Below, one piece after another: positions 61,279 through 64,000 of a DNA stretch of 64,000 nt (positions are counted from its first letter, which is position 1; each line of letters begins with the position of its first letter). The stretch spans positions 378,177-442,176 of the forward strand of contig NZ_LMDY01000013.1 in NCBI RefSeq assembly GCF_001425905.1. The letters are read 5' to 3'. The position numbers and the translations under genes were made by a program. The notes below the pieces were generated by a model. It ran no database searches. It saw only the letters and a program-made list of their open reading frames with translations, and had not been told where the DNA came from. Origin of the DNA: Methylibium sp. Root1272. Its GTDB lineage: Bacteria; Pseudomonadota; Gammaproteobacteria; Burkholderiales; Burkholderiaceae_C.

Positions 61279-63015
61279 TCACGGCTCCAGGTCGCGCCAG
61301 GTCAAGGCCACCGGCTCGGTGCGGCACTGGAATGGCGGCGCCGGGTTGTCGGCGGTGCACTCCTTGAAGTAGGCCTGAGCGTCGTCGCGCCGGAACTCCC
61401 GCAGCCGCTGGGCCGCGTACAGCGCCTCGGCGTCATGGCCATTGGCCTTCAGGGCCTCGATGTAGGCGACGAGCAGGCGCGCGTCGACCAGGTGGTGCAA
61501 CGGACGGCGAAAGCTCGCAAGCGCCTGATCTTTCGGCTCGTTGGTCACGGCAGCGTAGTCGGCGTGGTGGCCGAACAGCACGCTCTCGCGTCCGGCGGCG
61601 ATGCGTTCCGCCAACGAGCCTGCACCGGCCGGCGGCGCGAAGATCACCTCGACGCGGCGGTGATCCCACGCGGCATACGCGGCGCCGATGATCATCAACG
61701 CACCGGCTGCACGCAGAGGGAAGGTCGACCATCGCGCCACGGTGGCGGCCACCGGGCTCGCCGGTGCATGGAGATTGGAGGCAGGCTCCTTCGTCGGCGC
61801 CGACCCGAGAAACACGCCCAGCGCCCAGGCCGCCGGCAGCAGGAAATAGGCGTACCAGAGCGGATACTCGAGCAGGCTGTGAACGCCCAATACCGCGAGC
61901 ATCACGAACACCGCGCGCGCCGGATGGCCCGGCTGTTCACCCGCCACCCGCCAGGCGCCACGCGCCCGCCATAACGCCCAGCCGAACAGCCCCAGCACCA
62001 AAGCCGTGGCGGGCAGGCCGATCTCGACCGCCAGTTGCAGGGGCAGGTTGTGCGTGTGGTCGAAGAACGCGACAGGCCGGTCCGGGAAGGGCGTGAAGGT
62101 CCAGGCGAAGTTGAAATTGCCCCAGCCGACGCCGGCCCACGGGTTCTGTGCGATCAGCGTCAGCGCGTTGCGCCAGATCGCGAAGCGCGAGCTGCTGATG
62201 TCGCCGTTGGCCTGCAGGCGTTCTGCAGCGTAGAAGTGGGCGTGCTGCCACGCGGCGTACTCGGCCAGGCCGGCCCAACAGAGGAGATAGGCCACAGGTG
62301 CCAGCGCGAGCGTCCATCGCGCGGCGCGTGGCAGCGTGCGATCGACCACGGCCCACAGCAGCAGCACGCCGAGCGACAGCGCGCCGGTCCGCGAGGCGCT
62401 GAGCGCCACCGCCAGCACCATGGCGAAGAGCGAGACGGCAGCCCAGGGTGCGCGCAGGCGGCCGGCGTGCCAGAGCCACGTGGTCATGACGATCGCGCAC
62501 AACAGGGCGGTGGCCAGATGATTGGGCTGGCGCATGTTGCCGACGGAGCGGCCGGCGGCACCCGCGGGTGCCACGAACCAGCCGTCGGCCATCGAGGGGG
62601 CGAAGTACTGAACCATCGCCACAAGCACGCAGGCCAGTCCGGCAAGCAGCCAGGCCCATGCCATAGCGGGTACGCCGTGCCGCCCGAGCTTTCCGCTCGA
62701 CGCCCACAGCACGGCGACCGACGCGCACAGCACCAGTGCGGGCGCGCCCTGGCCGTGGTCGAGGCGAAGCAACGCGAACACAGGACACAGGGCGAGGGCC
62801 GCCGTTGCAGCAAGCAGGGTCGGTCTGGCACTCTTGGCTTGCGAATCCGTTCCCATTGCCGTCCAGGGCATCGATAACAGCCATAGACCCCAGCCTGTGG
62901 CGGCAAGCACTTGGTTGTAGAAGACCGAGTCGGGAACGGTGGCAGTGGCCGACAACAGCGGCAGGAAGATGGCAAGCAACGAAATCGCGGCCATGGTCGA
63001 ATCCGTTCGTGCCAT
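61279..63015 (-). CDS. PglL-like O-oligosaccharyltransferase / Wzy-type ligase
   Basis: A 578-residue multi-pass inner-membrane protein. It has an N-terminal helix set, a Wzy_C domain (NPWAGVGWGNFNFAWTFTPF, FFDHTHNLPLQLAVEIGLPA with the HxxN-type motif), and a C-terminal soluble domain with TPR-like helices (AYIEALKANGHDAEALYAAQ). This layout is that of PglL/PilO, which move a glycan from undecaprenyl diphosphate to proteins such as pilins. O-antigen ligase or polymerase remains possible. An ATG at 63015 is used; GTG 63018 precedes it. A TfpX-type pilin accessory gene lies close by. Confidence 0.88.
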   Translation of the reverse strand: MARTDSTMAAISLLAIFLPLLSATATVPDSVFYNQVLAATGWGLWLLSMPWTAMGTDSQAKSARPTLLAATAALALCPVFALLRLDHGQGAPALVLCASVAVLWASSGKLGRHGVPAMAWAWLLAGLACVLVAMVQYFAPSMADGWFVAPAGAAGRSVGNMRQPNHLATALLCAIVMTTWLWHAGRLRAPWAAVSLFAMVLAVALSASRTGALSLGVLLLWAVVDRTLPRAARWTLALAPVAYLLCWAGLAEYAAWQHAHFYAAERLQANGDISSSRFAIWRNALTLIAQNPWAGVGWGNFNFAWTFTPFPDRPVAFFDHTHNLPLQLAVEIGLPATALVLGLFGWALWRARGAWRVAGEQPGHPARAVFVMLAVLGVHSLLEYPLWYAYFLLPAAWALGVFLGSAPTKEPASNLHAPASPVAATVARWSTFPLRAAGALMIIGAAYAAWDHRRVEVIFAPPAGAGSLAERIAAGRESVLFGHHADYAAVTNEPKDQALASFRRPLHHLVDARLLVAYIEALKANGHDAEALYAAQRLREFRRDDAQAYFKECTADNPAPPFQCRTEPVALTWRDLEP

Positions 63016-63110
63016 CACGAGGAAGTTGTTGGCGAGGCACGAATGCTAACGACGTATGTGTTCGCCGAGATTTGGCATCAGGGTGAGCCGCACTGAAAGC
63101 TGCATTGTTT

Positions 63111-63125
63111 GATGGCAGTGCCATC
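63111..63125. promoter_or_regulatory. Palindrome ahead of the TPR gene
   Basis: GATGGCA-G-TGCCATC is a perfect inverted repeat of 7 bp around one base, in the 170 bp between the divergent PglL-like and TPR genes. A TATGCT hexamer follows at 63142-63147. It could be a regulator-binding site for one or both genes. The regulator is unknown. Confidence 0.4.
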
Positions 63126-63185
63126 AGGCAAGTCCTGCCGCTATGCTCGCGTGTCAAGCGACATTGATGCGACGGAAGAGATGCC

Positions 63186-64000
63186 ATGGGGATGATCGGG
63201 AGCTTGTTGCGCAACCTCAGGCCCGGTAGCCGAAGTCGGCAGCGGTGGACTCCCGCCGAGGTCAGGGAACTGATCTCTCGCGGCAGATTGCGGGAGGCGT
63301 CCGACGCGGCCAACCTGCTGGTGGAGTCGACCCCGCAACGCGAACTCATCGCTATGTGCCTCAAGGGTGAGATCGCTTTTCATGAGCATCGCGATGCCGA
63401 CGCGGAAGCGATGTTTCGCCAAGCCTTGGAGCAGGCCCCGGGGCTGGCCGATGCTCAATATGGGTTGTCGCTGGTGCTCGGCGAACGAGGCCAGCACGAA
63501 CTGGCTGTCCTTCACGCCCAGTTTGCCGTGAACGGGGGCTCCGAGCCGCGGTTCAGCGCGCAACTCGGCTTGTGTCACATACGGCGCGGCAGCTTTGCCA
63601 TGGCAACTGCAGCCCTCGCTCGGGCCACGCGGCTCGATCCGCTGGATAAGGCATCCTGGAACAATCTTGGCATCGTTGCGAGAGCGCGGCGCGATGTTCC
63701 AGCTGCACGCACGGCCTTCAAGCGGGCATTGGAGATCGACCCACAGTTCGACAGCGCACGAAGCAACCTTGCTCTTCTGGAGCAGGATATCGCCGACCAC
63801 GGTGGCGTGAGTACGCCGACTGAATCCGACAGGGTGAGCGGAAATCCTCGCCTGGATGTTGTGCATTCGCTCTACCATGCTGAAGGTCTTGCCCGGGCCA
63901 TCGACGCCTGTGAAGAACTGTGCATCTGCGAACCCGATGAAGGTCTCTTTGTCATCGAACTCTTCAGGCTGTACAAGGAGCAAGGAGACACGCAGACCGG
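63186..64000 (+). CDS. TPR-repeat protein (partial, runs off the window)
   Basis: An open frame from ATG 63186 (MGMIGSLLRNLRPGSRSRQR) with no stop before the window edge: at least 271 residues. It contains several tetratricopeptide-like repeats, such as AEAMFRQALEQAPGLADAQY, RATRLDPLDKASWNNLGIVA and AFKRALEIDPQFDSARSNLA. No signal peptide is seen. Third positions carry many T and A (GAT, TTT, CAT, GTT), unlike most genes in this window, so it may start an acquired block, perhaps a glycan or glycosyltransferase cluster as is common for TPR fusions. The rest must be seen to know. Confidence 0.85.
   Translation, partial: MGMIGSLLRNLRPGSRSRQRWTPAEVRELISRGRLREASDAANLLVESTPQRELIAMCLKGEIAFHEHRDADAEAMFRQALEQAPGLADAQYGLSLVLGERGQHELAVLHAQFAVNGGSEPRFSAQLGLCHIRRGSFAMATAALARATRLDPLDKASWNNLGIVARARRDVPAARTAFKRALEIDPQFDSARSNLALLEQDIADHGGVSTPTESDRVSGNPRLDVVHSLYHAEGLARAIDACEELCICEPDEGLFVIELFRLYKEQGDTQT

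Noticed and set aside
63141-63983. 280-residue minus-strand frame at the right edge
   Set aside because: Antisense to the TPR gene, whose repeats are clear on the plus strand.

Overview
The window reads as an origin-proximal chromosome segment of a high-GC Betaproteobacterium, most likely of the order Burkholderiales (Rubrivivax/Leptothrix/Methylibium-like). The basis is the dnaA-dnaN-gyrB order at the left edge, third codon positions that are nearly all G or C, and gene families typical of that group (PqiABC, ClsB, TfpX, PglL, NnrU, a SWIB protein with a histone-like tail). The organism name is inference. No rRNA, tRNA, CRISPR array or intact insertion sequence was seen.

Region by region. 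1-4.7 kb: 3' end of dnaA, dnaN, gyrB. 4.8-6.3 kb: a low-GC DUF2971-like gene that looks acquired, then two small hypothetical genes. 6.4-9.5 kb: a SARP/TolB/TPR regulator divergent from a SAM methyltransferase. 9.6-15.9 kb: a redox and low-oxygen group: a cNMP-binding/thioredoxin-reductase-like fusion, a 50-residue cysteine-rich protein, DoxX, a DUF883 protein, a CapK/PaaK-like adenylating enzyme, a tandem universal stress protein and an FNT channel. Two FNR-type boxes lie in this group. 15.9-19.2 kb: an ECF42 sigma factor with two YCII (DGPF) proteins, a VOC protein and an SRPBCC protein. 19.3-24.1 kb: a family 2A encapsulin sulfur locus (rhodanese, serine acetyltransferase, XRE regulator, shell protein, cargo cysteine desulfurase), followed by an HD-GYP phosphodiesterase and the sulfhydrylase MetY. 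27-31 kb: a hydrolase, small conserved proteins, a DUF3943 outer-membrane protein and a decayed partial copy of it beside about 650 bp of non-coding DNA. 31-33.6 kb: TIGR03643 protein, ProQ, and a TetR-SDR pair with palindromic operators. 33.7-40.1 kb: a sulfonate/organosulfur operon (SfnB-like and DszA/SsuD-like monooxygenases, two SsuA-like binding proteins, permease, ATPase). 40-46 kb: a lipoprotein, the pqiA1-pqiA2-pqiB-pqiC operon, a YihY membrane protein and small proteins. 46-51.7 kb: a SET-domain protein, the EEP-clsB-ybhN membrane operon, a DEDDh exonuclease and an orphan fliA. 51.8-58.2 kb: hydrolases, a transglutaminase, NnrU, a SWIB/H1-like protein, ohrR-ohr and a small membrane protein. 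58.2-64 kb: a BepA-like M48 protease, TfpX, MoaC, a PglL-like ligase and a TPR gene of different base composition that runs off the right edge.

Sulfur is the main theme. The sulfonate operon would bring in organic sulfur and release sulfite. MetY and CysE would fix sulfide into homocysteine and cysteine. The encapsulin-packed desulfurase would mobilise sulfur from cysteine. A second theme is oxygen and peroxide response: the FNR boxes, OhrR-Ohr and the reductase fusion. Genes too short for a simple long-ORF screen, found by reading, are at 6082-6246, 11432-11584 and 51526-51663. The TPR gene at the right edge has no stop inside the window.
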